Origin: Flavobacterium subsaxonicum WB 4.1-42 = DSM 21790
GTDB lineage: Bacteria; Bacteroidota; Bacteroidia; Flavobacteriales; Flavobacteriaceae
DNA: 64,000 nt
NCBI RefSeq assembly: GCF_000422725.1
Contig: NZ_KE383910.1
Location: 85,978-149,977, forward strand
Direction of reading: 5' to 3'
Of the stretch, positions 1 to 9,329 are shown piece by piece (position 1 is the stretch's first letter; each line of letters starts with the position of its first letter). The position numbers and the translations under genes were made by a program. A model generated the notes under the pieces. It was not told where the DNA came from. It saw only the letters and a program-made list of their open reading frames with translations, and ran no database searches.

Positions 1-484
1 GGTAGCGCTGTATGCGGTTTACGGGCTCTTCGGCCGAAAGGCGTATAAGGCCGGGTGCTACGTCTATATCTTCGTCGTGGCCGGCAATGTTGGTGTAGGT
101 GTGGTGCACCACATTGTGAGTAATGCTCCAAACATACGGGCTTGCCCCCAACAGGTTAAAAATGCTGCTCAGGATCTTGTTTACGGTTTTGTTTGCCGAA
201 AACGACCCATGAATGGCATCGTGGCAAACATTAAAGCCTACAAAGGCGCTAAAAACACCTAACAATATAGCCATGGGCAGCATTACCCACACACTAAAAG
301 CATTGGAGATGATAAGGCCGTAGAGCCCAAAAAATCCGGCAAGGAAAAACAGGGTTTTTGCCCACATGCCTGCATTGGCGTTGCGCGATGTGTCGGCTTC
401 TTTAAAATACTGGTCTACCCTTTTTCTGGTGGTGGCAAGAAATTGCGTACCCGACGCGTTGTTGAATTTTAACTTGGTAATCAT
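1..484 (-). CDS. Membrane fatty-acid desaturase, N-terminal part (runs off window)
   Basis: This is the N-terminal 161 residues of a type 1 membrane desaturase; the rest lies before base 1. The protein starts MITKLKFNNASG at the ATG on the complement of 482-484. Two of the three expected iron-binding histidine boxes are visible: HDAIHG near residue 97 and HNVVHH near residue 128, each following hydrophobic segments (about residues 48-68 and 70-92). Family members insert double bonds into acyl chains in the inner membrane using di-iron, oxygen and an electron donor. The third His box should lie outside the window. Acyl-CoA, acyl-lipid or sphingolipid substrate cannot be decided. A second, unrelated soluble acyl-ACP desaturase is at 49742-50737. 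Confidence 0.85.
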   Translation of the reverse strand, partial: MITKLKFNNASGTQFLATTRKRVDQYFKEADTSRNANAGMWAKTLFFLAGFFGLYGLIISNAFSVWVMLPMAILLGVFSAFVGFNVCHDAIHGSFSANKTVNKILSSIFNLLGASPYVWSITHNVVHHTYTNIAGHDEDIDVAPGLIRLSAEEPVNRIQRY

Positions 485-732
485 ATAAATGGATAGCTGC
501 AACGTTTAATTCACTTCCATTTGTAAGATAAAATTAGTAGTGAGAAGGATTTTCTATAGTAGCGGAATGCCCGTAATTTTTTCTGAAAATGCCTTTCTGT
601 CGGAGTATTATATAATGATAACGCAAATAGGGTGCCAATTAGTATATCAGGGGTTACTTACTCGCAACCTGTAACACATCATCCATTACACAAGAAGCAA
701 GAGTGTAACTTTTTAGTGTAATTATAATTTTG

Positions 733-740
733 TATATTTG
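733..740 (+). promoter_or_regulatory. Bacteroidetes -7 element TATATTTG
   Basis: Perfect TAnnTTTG match 21 bases before the small partner gene at 762. TTTT at 711-714 lies about where the -33 TTTG would be. The 277-base gap before 762 holds nothing else recognised. Confidence 0.5.
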
Positions 741-761
741 TTATAATACATTGGGCAAATT

Positions 762-1013
762 ATGAATTCTATAGAAGAAATAAAACAAATTGGTGCTACT
801 GCTGTTAGAAAGCTACGTTTAAAAAAACTTTCTGCCGGTCAGCCTTTTATGATTAATTCACGCTCATTGCCACAAAATCAAAGCTACCTCGAATTTCCCG
901 ATAGTACTATAAAGATTGTAACTGTAGCTCCCGGAGGACGGTCTTTTTCGGAAATTAGAAAATTATCTGCACAGGAAGCAAGCGAAATAAGAATGGCTTA
1001 TAAACTGATATAA
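762..1013 (+). CDS. Small partner protein of zeta-like kinase (putative antitoxin)
   Basis: An 83-residue basic protein with no signal peptide or membrane segment. I do not recognise a named domain. The N-terminal part is helical-looking (IEEIKQIGATAVRKLRLKKL) and the rest mixed. Its stop codon overlaps the ATG of the zeta-like kinase by one base (TAATG at 1011-1015), so the two are translationally coupled. Small gene directly before a zeta-type kinase is the usual antitoxin-toxin arrangement, so an antitoxin role is inferred from position only; the sequence does not look like the epsilon or PezA antitoxins. Confidence 0.6.
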   Translation: MNSIEEIKQIGATAVRKLRLKKLSAGQPFMINSRSLPQNQSYLEFPDSTIKIVTVAPGGRSFSEIRKLSAQEASEIRMAYKLI

Positions 1014-1636
1014 TGCCCGATTTATATATTATTACAGGTTCAAACGGCGCAGGTAAGTCGAGTATTGGGCCTGACTACCTTCCTGAAAAATTAACAGCAA
1101 AGCTTTCCGTTTTTGATGGCGACCTTCTTTACACCAGGAAACTAAAAGAGCTTTTTCCCAGTCAGGTCAAATCTCCAAAATATGCCAAACAGGAAGCCCT
1201 AAAGTATGTTGTAGATTTATTTGAAGAGCAAACAGAAAATGCTTTATTAAATAATGACAGCTATTTATATGAAGGCCATTTTATTAATGATGAAACCTGG
1301 CAAACACCTGTAAAATTTAAAGATGCCGGATATACAATTCATTTGGTTTTTCTTGGATTGGAAAATCCGGATGTATCTGAAGCGCGTGTAGCAGAGCGTG
1401 TAACAGATGGAGGGCATTATGTAGACAGGCATACTATTGAAGCTAACTTTTATGGCAATTTACAAAAACTTAATACCTATTATTATATAGTAGACGAGTT
1501 AACAATTATTGAAACTACTGATATTGATCACCGAATTTTATATCAGAGTATTGACCATAGCCCTGTTTTTAGTGTACCGGATAACGAACTTCCTGAGTGG
1601 TTTAAAACATATTTACCTAATCTAATAGCGCAATAG
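1013..1636 (+). CDS. Zeta-toxin-like P-loop kinase
   Basis: A 207-residue zeta toxin/COG4185-type ATPase. Walker A is GSNGAGKSS at residues 9-17, followed by a substrate-side acidic motif (VFDGDLLYTRK) and the conserved VTDGGHYVDRHTIEANF segment near 125-141 that carries the arginine and GGH signature of this family. Zeta proteins phosphorylate UDP-N-acetylglucosamine or related sugar nucleotides and stop cell-wall synthesis; for the COG4185 branch the substrate is not established. It is coupled to the preceding 83-residue gene. It ends two bases before the convergent pdeM stop. Another zeta-like kinase at 45249 has a different companion. Kinase fold is secure; toxin role is inference. Confidence 0.8.
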   Translation: MPDLYIITGSNGAGKSSIGPDYLPEKLTAKLSVFDGDLLYTRKLKELFPSQVKSPKYAKQEALKYVVDLFEEQTENALLNNDSYLYEGHFINDETWQTPVKFKDAGYTIHLVFLGLENPDVSEARVAERVTDGGHYVDRHTIEANFYGNLQKLNTYYYIVDELTIIETTDIDHRILYQSIDHSPVFSVPDNELPEWFKTYLPNLIAQ

Positions 1637-1637
1637 C

Positions 1638-2285
1638 TTACTGCTCTTTCCTTGCAACCTGTACCACATCATCTTTTGTAATTACATAAATAATGTCGCC
1701 TTCGCGGGGTTCCATAACGTAGGTGCCTGTAAATTCGCCAAAGGCAGGGAGTATCATTTGGTTGGGTGAGCGGAAAAAACAAGGCAGCTTTAAAAACTGG
1801 CGACCCATGCCACCAAGCAATACGGCGGGGTGTATGTGGCCCGATAGCGTAAACAGGCCATCGCGCTCTTCGGGGTGGTGGGTAAGCAAAAAGCCATCGT
1901 GCACCCACTCGCTTACAATGGTAATATTGATGTCTTTATATTTTTTGGGCGATATAATATCATGATTACCCGCCACAAGCACCATAGGCACGGGCGTGCG
2001 CGCCACCCAATCCTGAAAAAGGTGCCACTCGTTGTTTAAAGTACTGTGAAAAAGGTCGCCCAAAAAGCAGATAAGCGCGGGGTTAAAGTGGTGTACCACG
2101 CTGTCCAGCTTATCGAAGTTTTTGTGCATAACGCCATCGGGTATGGCGGCACCGTGCTTACGAAAGTGCGATACCTTGCCCAAATGCGCATCTGATATAA
2201 GCAGCATTTGTTTTTCTACCCAGTATAGTGCGCCGCTGCAATGCAGTATAAAGTCGCGGTCGTTAATTTGTATGTTTAATGTCAT
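1638..2285 (-). CDS. pdeM: Ligase-associated metallophosphoesterase PdeM
   Basis: A 215-residue calcineurin-like phosphoesterase. All metal-binding motifs are present: SDAHLGK (DxH), GDLFHS (GDxxH), AGNHD (GNHD), THHP and SGHIHP (GHxH). The family is a Mn-dependent nuclease/phosphodiesterase nearly always found with the DEXH helicase, ATP-dependent DNA ligase and MBL exonuclease that follow here on the same strand (2650-9213), where it is thought to work in DNA damage repair. It is last in the order of the cluster, 364 bases downstream of the helicase gene, and has its own -7 element at 2332-2339. Confidence 0.9.
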   Translation of the reverse strand: MTLNIQINDRDFILHCSGALYWVEKQMLLISDAHLGKVSHFRKHGAAIPDGVMHKNFDKLDSVVHHFNPALICFLGDLFHSTLNNEWHLFQDWVARTPVPMVLVAGNHDIISPKKYKDINITIVSEWVHDGFLLTHHPEERDGLFTLSGHIHPAVLLGGMGRQFLKLPCFFRSPNQMILPAFGEFTGTYVMEPREGDIIYVITKDDVVQVARKEQ

Positions 2286-2649
2286 TTAAATCCTTCTCAT
2301 TTTTCTTTCGCTAACACACTTTAAGAAGGTGCAAAGATAAGCAAAGGCTAACACTTATTAAAGTGTTTGATGGAAGGGAGATTGGCATAATTTATATGCC
2401 GCTCCTCCGGAGCTCAAAACAGTGCTAACATATTATATTCTATAAAAATGACGCTCCTCCGGAGCTTACGCTTAGCATAAATATAACATGGCTTTACGCG
2501 TTTGTTTTTCATTTCGCCGATAGAAATGTTAAAGAGATTCTTCGACTCCGCTACGCTGCGCTCTGAATGACAAACTGCTCTGTCTATCATCTATTATCTT
2601 TCGTCTATCATCCTATCCAAAAGTCCTGTCTCTTATCTACCCGTCTCCT
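2286..2649. repeat. Intergenic region with short palindromic repeats
   Basis: The gap between pdeM and the helicase has no credible gene. It holds two identical palindromes GCTCCTCCGGAGC at 2401-2413 and 2453-2465, and at about 2529-2573 one arm of a dispersed element reading GAGATTCTTCGACTCC through GAATGACA, which has a relative at 23712-23796. The TCTATCATC-type low-complexity sequence from 2580 to 2640 completes it. Confidence 0.65.
2332..2339 (-). promoter_or_regulatory. -7 element TATCTTTG before pdeM
   Basis: On the minus strand this is a perfect TAnnTTTG, 46 bases before the pdeM ATG. No TTG was found at 17-23 bases upstream. It suggests pdeM can be transcribed apart from the helicase. 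Confidence 0.45.
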
Positions 2650-5109
2650 CTACTTCATATACGCCGCCGTCATTCTCTTAATCCTGTCCGCTAAGCTTTC
2701 GCTGGATAATTTTTCGCGAAGGCGGTCGGTTATAATCGGGAAGCTGAAGGGCGTTGGCTTGGTGGTGGCTTTCCATACAATTTCCTGGCGGTGGATGCGC
2801 TCCAGGGCAAGCAGCAAACGGCCTTCTTCTAACTGGTGTTCAAACGTTTCGCGGTACGCCTGCTGAAACAACAGATTATTGGGCTCGTAATCTCTAAACA
2901 CCTCAAAAATTAACTGCGAGCTGCTTTGCAGGTGCTTGGTTTTAACCACCTTGCCGGGGTAGCCGGTAAACACCAGCCCTGCTATAACGGCAATATCCCT
3001 AAACTTGCGACGGGCCATCTCGGTAGCATTAAGGCTGTGTTGCAAATCGGCGTGCAGGTGCTGGGGGGTAAACAAATCGTTATCCAGCACCTGCTGCATA
3101 TCTATTTCCTGATCGGACAGCAGCTCGAAACCATAATCGTTATACGCCAGCGAGAACGTAATGGGTGTAAGCAGGCTTATACGGTAGGCCATTACACTGG
3201 CCAGTGCCTCGTGCACAAAACGCCCCTCGAACGGATAAAATATAGCGTGGTACCCCTCGCGGGTTTTAAAGGTTTCGATAAGAAACTGGGAGGCATCGGG
3301 CACTATGCTTTCTTTACGCTGACGGGTAAACAGGGGGGTTAGCGAGCGGAGTTCGCGCGTCATAGTATCGGTATTGGCGGCATATAGTTCCTCGCGCAGC
3401 AGTTCGCTCATTTGTGCCGAAAGCGTCATACGCCCGCCCATCCAGCTGGCGTGCATGGCCTTTGCACCTGGGCTTGCCATGCGCACCATAACCTCCATAT
3501 TGCGCACCCTTATAAGCTCCAGCTTTCGGCCGGCAAAAATAAAGGTATCGCCGGGGGTAAGCTTAGAGATAAACCACTCTTCTATACTGCCCAGGTAGCC
3601 GCCACCAAGAAATTTTACATTCATAACCGAGTCGCCCACAATGGTACCCATCTGCATGCGATGGCGCAGGGCTATTGCCTTACTGTTGACTTTATATTTA
3701 CCGTCGGCCTCTATTTCTACTTTTTTATACTCGTCATACGCCTGCAGGCTCTGGCTGCCCCGTGTTATAAAGTTGAGGCAGAACTGAAAATCGTCCTGAA
3801 CCATACCCTGAAAGCAGAAGGTACCCTTTACCTCGTTAAAAATAGCATCGGGGTAAAACCCGTCTGATACTGCAAGTGTAACCAGGTACTGCACCAAAAC
3901 ATCCCAACTGTTTAGGTAGGGCACGCGGTCTTCTACCACAGTTTCCTGCACCGCGCGGCGCAATGCCGATGCTTCTATAAGTTCTATGGCGTGGGTGGCC
4001 AGAAAGTAAATGTTGCTTTCTTCGCCGGGGCGGTGGCCGCTACGCCCTGCCCTTTGTAAAAAACGCGCCACCCCTTTAGGCCCGCCAATTTGCACTACGT
4101 TTTCTACAGGGGCAAAGTCGACCCCAAGATCTAAACTCGATGTGCACACCACGGCTCGCAACTGCTCGTCTCTAATGGCCTGCTCTACCCATTGCCTGTT
4201 ATCGCGGCTAATGCTGCCGTGGTGCATGGCAAGGTCGCCCGCAAACTCGGGATACTTGTCTAACAAGGCCTGAAACCAGAGTTCGCACTGGGCCCGTGTA
4301 TTGCAAAATAACAGCGTGGTGCGGCTGCCCTTTATAATTTTTGCAGCCTCGTCTATAAGGTGCAGCCCCATGTGTCCGCGCCACGGGTAAGTGTCCATTT
4401 TATCTGGAATTACCGAGACTACATTTATTTTTTTATTGATGTGCGCCCGTATCATAACCGAATTATCCAGTGCCTGCGAGTTGGGGCCTAACAACACTTC
4501 CATAGCCTGTTGTAGGTTGCCAATAGTTGCACTAATGCCCCAAATGCGCATTTTGGGCGCAACGGTTTTAAGCCGGCTTAGTGCCAGTTCGGTCTGCACG
4601 CCGCGCTTGGTACCCAACAGCTCGTGCCATTCGTCTATAATTATGGCGCCGCAGGTTTTAAATATGTTGGCGTAGTCTTTAGAGGCCAGCATAAGCTGCA
4701 TGCTCTCGGGGGTGGTAATAAGCAGGTCGGGTATTTTGGTTTTTTGCTTTGACCTTTCTGATGCTGATGTATCGCCGGTACGGATGCCTACCGTTAGCCC
4801 GGTTTGCAGATCGTCGGCCACGCGCTCGGCAGCCTGTTTAATTTCGACCGAAAGGGCTCTTAGCGGAGTGATCCAGATGGCTTTTAGGCCTGGCTTGTGC
4901 TTGGTTTTATAGTCGGGGTTTTTCTTGATATAATCCAGCACCACGGGCAGCCACAGGGCATAGGTTTTGCCGCTGCCCGTTGGGGCATTTAGCAAACCGT
5001 TTTTTCCCTGTAAAAAGGCTGTCCAGGTCTGGGTCTGGAACGGAAAGGGTTTCCACCCCCTACTCTCAAACCAGCCTGTTGCGATATCAAAAAGTTGTTC
5101 CCTGTTCAT
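2650..5109 (-). CDS. Ligase-associated Lhr-like DEXH-box DNA helicase
   Basis: An 819-residue superfamily 2 helicase of the Lhr core type. Visible motifs: Walker A NAPTGSGKTYALW (about residues 40-52), DEWH box IIDEWHEL (about 177-184), motif III SATIGN, motif IV region LLFCNTRAQ, and motifs V-VI in GVDFAPVENVVQIGGPKG and QRAGRSGHRPG. The remaining C-terminal half is the winged-helix/Lhr-specific region. It is shorter than full Lhr (about 1500 residues) and matches the ligase-associated subfamily. It likely translocates on single-stranded DNA with 3' to 5' polarity during repair. The ATG is on the complement of 5107-5109; the repeat array 5150-6510 separates it from the ligase gene upstream. 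Confidence 0.9.
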   Translation of the reverse strand: MNREQLFDIATGWFESRGWKPFPFQTQTWTAFLQGKNGLLNAPTGSGKTYALWLPVVLDYIKKNPDYKTKHKPGLKAIWITPLRALSVEIKQAAERVADDLQTGLTVGIRTGDTSASERSKQKTKIPDLLITTPESMQLMLASKDYANIFKTCGAIIIDEWHELLGTKRGVQTELALSRLKTVAPKMRIWGISATIGNLQQAMEVLLGPNSQALDNSVMIRAHINKKINVVSVIPDKMDTYPWRGHMGLHLIDEAAKIIKGSRTTLLFCNTRAQCELWFQALLDKYPEFAGDLAMHHGSISRDNRQWVEQAIRDEQLRAVVCTSSLDLGVDFAPVENVVQIGGPKGVARFLQRAGRSGHRPGEESNIYFLATHAIELIEASALRRAVQETVVEDRVPYLNSWDVLVQYLVTLAVSDGFYPDAIFNEVKGTFCFQGMVQDDFQFCLNFITRGSQSLQAYDEYKKVEIEADGKYKVNSKAIALRHRMQMGTIVGDSVMNVKFLGGGYLGSIEEWFISKLTPGDTFIFAGRKLELIRVRNMEVMVRMASPGAKAMHASWMGGRMTLSAQMSELLREELYAANTDTMTRELRSLTPLFTRQRKESIVPDASQFLIETFKTREGYHAIFYPFEGRFVHEALASVMAYRISLLTPITFSLAYNDYGFELLSDQEIDMQQVLDNDLFTPQHLHADLQHSLNATEMARRKFRDIAVIAGLVFTGYPGKVVKTKHLQSSSQLIFEVFRDYEPNNLLFQQAYRETFEHQLEEGRLLLALERIHRQEIVWKATTKPTPFSFPIITDRLREKLSSESLADRIKRMTAAYMK

Positions 5110-6580
5110 TAAAAAAGTTTATGGTTTATGGTTTATGGTTTAAAGTTGCCCTCTCCCCCAACCCCTCTCCGAAGGAGAGGGGAGCGAGCTACACTGGCGT
5201 TAATCATGGCACTTGCAGACTTATGAAACGCACCTTCATCGCGAGCGTAGTGCAACGGAGCGCGGCGATCTCACGCGTAACACGATTGCTACAGTCCTCT
5301 CCCCCAACCCCTCTCCACACGAGCGCAACGAACTGGCGAAGCAAAGGAGAGGGGAGCAGCTGCACGGGCGTTAATCACAGTACTTGCAGACTTATGAAAC
5401 GCACCGTCATCGCGAGCGTAGTGCAACGGAACGCGGCGATTTCACGCTTAGCACGATTGCTACAGTCCTCTCCCCCAACCCCTCTCCACACGAGCGCAGC
5501 GAACTGGCGAAGTAAAGGAGAGGGGAGCGAGCTACACGGGCGTTAATCATAGTACTTACAGACTTATGGCATACACCGTCATCGCGAGCGTAGTGCAACG
5601 GAGCGCAGCGATCTCACGCGTAGCACGATTGCTGTTAGTCCTCTCCCCAACCCCTCTCCGAAGAGGGTGCGAGCTACACGGTATCCGTAAATATTGGTAC
5701 GCAAACAATATAATCGTACACAAATTGCTGTTAGACCTCACCCCCCAGCCCCTCTCCGAATGAGAGGGGAGCGAGCTACACGGTATCGTAAATATTGGTA
5801 CGCAAACAATATAATCGTACATAAATTGCTGTTAGACCTCACCCCCAGCCCCTCTCCACACGAGCGCAGCGAACTGGCGAAGCAAAGGAGAGGGGAGCAG
5901 CTGCACGGTACGTTAATCACAGTACTTTCAGACTTATGGCATACACCGTCATCGCGAGCGTAGTGCAACGGAGCGCGGCGATCTCACGCGTAACACGATT
6001 GCTGTTAGTCCTCTCCCCCAACCCCTCTCCCAAGGAGAGGGGAGCGAGCTGCACGGGCGTTAATCATAGTACTTACAGACTTATGGCATACACCGTCATC
6101 GCGAGCGGAGTGCAACGGAGCGCGGCGACCTCACGCGTAGCACGATTGCTGTTAGTCCTCTCCCTCAACCCCTCTCCGAATGAGAGGGGAGCGAGCTGCA
6201 CGGGCGTTAATCACAGTACTTGCAGACTTATGAAACGCACCGTCATCGCGAGCGTAGTGCAACGGAGCTTGGCGATCTCACGCGTAGTTGTCCTCTCCCC
6301 CAACCCCTCTCCGAAGGAGAGGGGAGCAGCTGCACGGTACGTTAATCACAGTACTTTCAGACTTATGGCATACACCGTCATCGCGAGCGTAGTGCAACGG
6401 AGCGAGGCGATCTCACGCGTAACACGATTGCTGTTAGTCCTCTCCCCAACCCCTCTCCACACGAGCGCAGCGAACTGGCGAAGCAAAGGAGAGGGGAGCG
6501 AGCTACACGGCACGTTCGACATTATGACTTTCGACTTTCTGACTTTCAATTTTATGACTTTCCGACTTTCGACCTTATGA
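5110..6580. repeat. Tandem array of composite palindromic repeats (10 units)
   Basis: Between helicase and ligase lie ten copies of a hairpin module beginning CCTCTCCCCCAACCCC at 5150, 5296, 5467, 5640, 5736, 5837, 6010, 6157, 6292 and 6439. Each carries arms CCCCTCTCC and GGAGAGGGG (unit 4 is degraded). Loops come in two forms: three to five bases, or the same with about 26 bases added (GAGCGCAGCGAACTGGCG core; units 2, 3, 6 and 10). Seven copies of a second module, TCATCGCGAGCGTAGTGCAA, start at 5236, 5407, 5579, 5949, 6096, 6243 and 6378. Linkers such as GCGTTAATCA...CAGACTTATG also repeat. Units 4 and 5 instead carry a duplicated TAAATATTGGTACGC linker. Spacings run from 96 to 173 bases. 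A TTTATGG triplet repeat precedes it (5118-5140) and GACTTTC-type repeats follow (6515-6575). No gene is credible here. Confidence 0.9.
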
Positions 6581-8185
6581 CTATTTCGGAATCATATCCT
6601 TTAAATCATCTATGCTGTTGGCGTCTTCTATTTTTTTGTCGTGGCGCCAGCGCAGTATCCGCGGAAAGCGTGTGGCTACGCCGCTTTTATGCCGGCCGGA
6701 AAAGGCTATGCCTTCAAAACCTATTTCAAACACCAGCTTTGGGGTAACGCTGCGCACGGGCCCAAACCTGTCGAGGGTGTTCTTTTTAATGTAATCGTCG
6801 ACCATGCGGAATTCGGCATCGGTTAAACCGGAATACGCTTTTGCAAAGGTTACCAGCTCGCGCGTACCATCTTCGTTATCCTGCCAGAGTGCAAAGGTAT
6901 AATCGGTAAACAGGGTGGCGCGGCGGCCGCTGCCCCGCATGGCATAGGTAAGTACGGCATCTATAGCATAGGGCTCCAGCTTCCACTTCCACCAGTCGCC
7001 TTTTTTGCGGCCCACGAGGTAGGGCGAATCCATGCGCTTAAACATAAGGCCTTCGCTGCGCAGCTCGCGCGATCTGGCTTTTTCGTGCATGGCATCATCC
7101 CAACTGGTAAAGGTTTTCCTTTCAGATAATTGTAGTGGCAGCTCGAACTCTTTTATACTTTCGTACAACTGTTCTAACAGTTGGCGGCGCTCTATATAGG
7201 GCAGCTGCCTGATGTCCTGCCCCTGCCATTCGAGTAAATCGTACGCCTTGATGATTACCGGTGTTTTTTTAAGTAGTGCCGCCGATACTGTTTTGCGCCC
7301 AATGCGGGTCTGCAAATCGTTAAACGTGCCCACGGTACCGTCTACCCAGGGTAGTATCTCGCCATCAATCACGGTACCATCGGGGATGATGCCGAGTAGT
7401 TTTTCGAATTCGGGGTATTTATCGGTAACCAGTTCTTCGCCCCGGCTCCACACGTACAGATGCCCGTTGCGGATAAGGGTTTGCGAACGGATACCATCCC
7501 ATTTATGTTCGGCACTCCACTGACTCACATCGCCCAGGCCTTCGGGTTCGCCCTCTATGGCATAGGCAAGGTAAAACGGAAAGGGCTTGCTGTAGGCATC
7601 TTGCGCTTTTTCGTCGAGCACCAAATTCTGGAAGCTGACCTTTACCGGATCCCAGTCGCCCATAAGTTTATAGGCCAATATATCTTCATCCACCCCAGTG
7701 GCTTTAGAAAGCGCACGCGTCATTAACTTCTGGCTTACGCCGATACGAAAACTGCCCGTAATAAGCTTGGTAAACACAAAACGCTCGTAGTAATTAAGCG
7801 CCAGCCAATTGCTGTGCAGATAGTCGCGTTTTTCGTCGTCAGGCTTTTTTTTAAGGGCAATCATTTCTTCCACAAACTCGGTCAGGCTTTTATCGGACTG
7901 ATTTTTTGTGGTGGGAATAACCAGTGCAATGGTCTCGGCCAAATCGCCCACAATGTGGTACGATTCTTCAAACAACCACAACGGAATGTTGGCCAGCTCT
8001 GTTGCCCACATGCGCAGTAATGTGGTATTGACCGGCCTTGGCGGACGCCGGTGCGAGAGTATGGCAATGGTCCACACCCTGTCTTTGTCGTTGGCGTTCT
8101 TAAAATACTCGGTTAACGCATCAACCTTAACCGATGTTTTGTTAGAACTATCCAGTGCTTTTATAAGTTCGGAGAAATTTTTCAT
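6581..8185 (-). CDS. ATP-dependent DNA ligase (ligase-associated repair cluster)
   Basis: A 534-residue ATP-dependent DNA ligase. The nucleotidyltransferase motif I EHKWDGIR carries the adenylated lysine; motif III-like IDGEILPW, motif IV EGLMFKRM and motif V WWKWKLE follow, then an OB-fold. The N-terminal 200 residues form the DNA-binding domain of LigB/LigC-type and archaeal-like ligases. It seals nicks with ATP and is distinct from the NAD-dependent replicative LigA. The start overlaps the stop of the upstream exonuclease gene by four bases (ATGA, 8182-8185), so they are coupled. Complete and of normal length. Confidence 0.93.
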   Translation of the reverse strand: MKNFSELIKALDSSNKTSVKVDALTEYFKNANDKDRVWTIAILSHRRPPRPVNTTLLRMWATELANIPLWLFEESYHIVGDLAETIALVIPTTKNQSDKSLTEFVEEMIALKKKPDDEKRDYLHSNWLALNYYERFVFTKLITGSFRIGVSQKLMTRALSKATGVDEDILAYKLMGDWDPVKVSFQNLVLDEKAQDAYSKPFPFYLAYAIEGEPEGLGDVSQWSAEHKWDGIRSQTLIRNGHLYVWSRGEELVTDKYPEFEKLLGIIPDGTVIDGEILPWVDGTVGTFNDLQTRIGRKTVSAALLKKTPVIIKAYDLLEWQGQDIRQLPYIERRQLLEQLYESIKEFELPLQLSERKTFTSWDDAMHEKARSRELRSEGLMFKRMDSPYLVGRKKGDWWKWKLEPYAIDAVLTYAMRGSGRRATLFTDYTFALWQDNEDGTRELVTFAKAYSGLTDAEFRMVDDYIKKNTLDRFGPVRSVTPKLVFEIGFEGIAFSGRHKSGVATRFPRILRWRHDKKIEDANSIDDLKDMIPK

Positions 8186-9213
8186 GGCTGCTCGTCGGTT
8201 TCGGCATCGGCCTTGTTTTCTACTTCGCCTTCGTCTCCCTCGTACTGGGTTTGTTCGGTACGGGCATCATAACCCTGTTCGCGCAGGTAGGTGCTAAAAA
8301 TATCGCTATAGCCGTGGGTACAGATAATTTTTTCGGCACCCGTTGCCTGGATGCTTTCCAACAGGCCCTGCCAGTCGCAATGGTCGCTCATAACAAAGCC
8401 CTTATCTATGGCACGCCTGCGCCTTGCACCACGAAACGCCATCCAGCCGCTGGCCGAACCCGTTACATAAGGCGTCATTTTTCTAATCCAGGTGCTGCCG
8501 TGGGCACTTGGCGGGGCAAGCACTATACTGCCCAGCAGGTCTTCTTTTTTAGTCTCCTTAGTTATACGGATGGTTTCCGGAAAGCTAACCATAGAGCGCA
8601 GTACCTGCGTCATGTTCTCAACCGCGCCGTGGGTATAAATGCGGCCAATGTTGGGGTCTAAATATTTAAGCAGCCGTTGTGCCTTGCCCAGCGTGTAGCC
8701 AAACAGTACCGATGTTTTACCGTCGGCCCTATTGGTTGCCCACCAGTTGTTTACATCGTCCATTACCTCGGTTTGCGGAAGCCACTTAAAGGCCGGCAGC
8801 CCAAAGGTATTTTCGGTTATAAAGGTGTGGCATTTAACTACCTCGTAAGGGGTAGAAATGCCGTCGTCTTCGGTTTTATAGTCGCCCGTAAACACCCATA
8901 CTTCGCCCTTATGCTCTACCCTAACCTGGGCGCTGCCTATTATGTGCCCCGCCGGATGAAACGAAAATGTTACCCCATTTATGGTAAAGGTTTCGCCCCA
9001 GTTTTTGCCGGTAACTACAATATCGCCAAGGCGGTGTTTTATTATGGGCACATTCATGTGGTGGGTTATGTAGTGCTTGTGGCCCCAACGGGAGTGGTCG
9101 CTGTGGCCGTGGGTTATAATGGCGTTGTCTACCGGGCGCCAGGGGTCCAGGTATACATTAGCCTGCGCACAGTAAATGCCTTTATCGTTAAATGCCAACA
9201 GGGGCTGCCTCAT
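8182..9213 (-). CDS. Ligase-associated MBL-fold DNA exonuclease
   Basis: A 343-residue metallo-beta-lactamase/beta-CASP type nuclease. The zinc motif THGHSDHSRWG (HxHxDH) is near residue 35, FTGDYKTED supplies the bridging aspartate, and a beta-CASP-like section with SDHCDW and CTHGYSD follows. The family (related to SNM1/Pso2 and the mRNA 3' end nuclease) sits with ATP-dependent ligases in many bacteria. It is first in the transcription order exonuclease-ligase-helicase-PdeM, which supports joint action on damaged DNA ends. The C-terminal 25 residues are acidic (EGDEGEVENKADAETDEQ). Start ATG on complement of 9211-9213. Confidence 0.9.
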   Translation of the reverse strand: MRQPLLAFNDKGIYCAQANVYLDPWRPVDNAIITHGHSDHSRWGHKHYITHHMNVPIIKHRLGDIVVTGKNWGETFTINGVTFSFHPAGHIIGSAQVRVEHKGEVWVFTGDYKTEDDGISTPYEVVKCHTFITENTFGLPAFKWLPQTEVMDDVNNWWATNRADGKTSVLFGYTLGKAQRLLKYLDPNIGRIYTHGAVENMTQVLRSMVSFPETIRITKETKKEDLLGSIVLAPPSAHGSTWIRKMTPYVTGSASGWMAFRGARRRRAIDKGFVMSDHCDWQGLLESIQATGAEKIICTHGYSDIFSTYLREQGYDARTEQTQYEGDEGEVENKADAETDEQP

Positions 9214-9329
9214 GGGTTTTGGGTATTTGTACTCTTAAAATTACAAAACATTATAGCCAGGGCGGTTGGGGGTTTTGAGAAGTTTAACGGTTGTGGAAGG
9301 GAAGTGCGTTAGCCCATGCCCTTTAAAAA

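Noticed and set aside
2567..2866. 99-codon plus-strand frame at the helicase end
   Set aside because: Antisense to helicase codons and low-complexity upstream sequence.
4980..5546. Open frame crossing the helicase start into the array
   Set aside because: Antisense to the helicase and then repeat-derived; composition artefact.
5150..6510. CRISPR array
   Set aside because: Repeats are long, palindromic, imperfect and irregularly spaced, and the sequences between them are themselves repeated; no cas genes.
5936..6580. Long open frame of 214 codons across the repeat array
   Set aside because: Its translation simply repeats the palindromic modules in one frame (and other frames are open too); no start context or domain.
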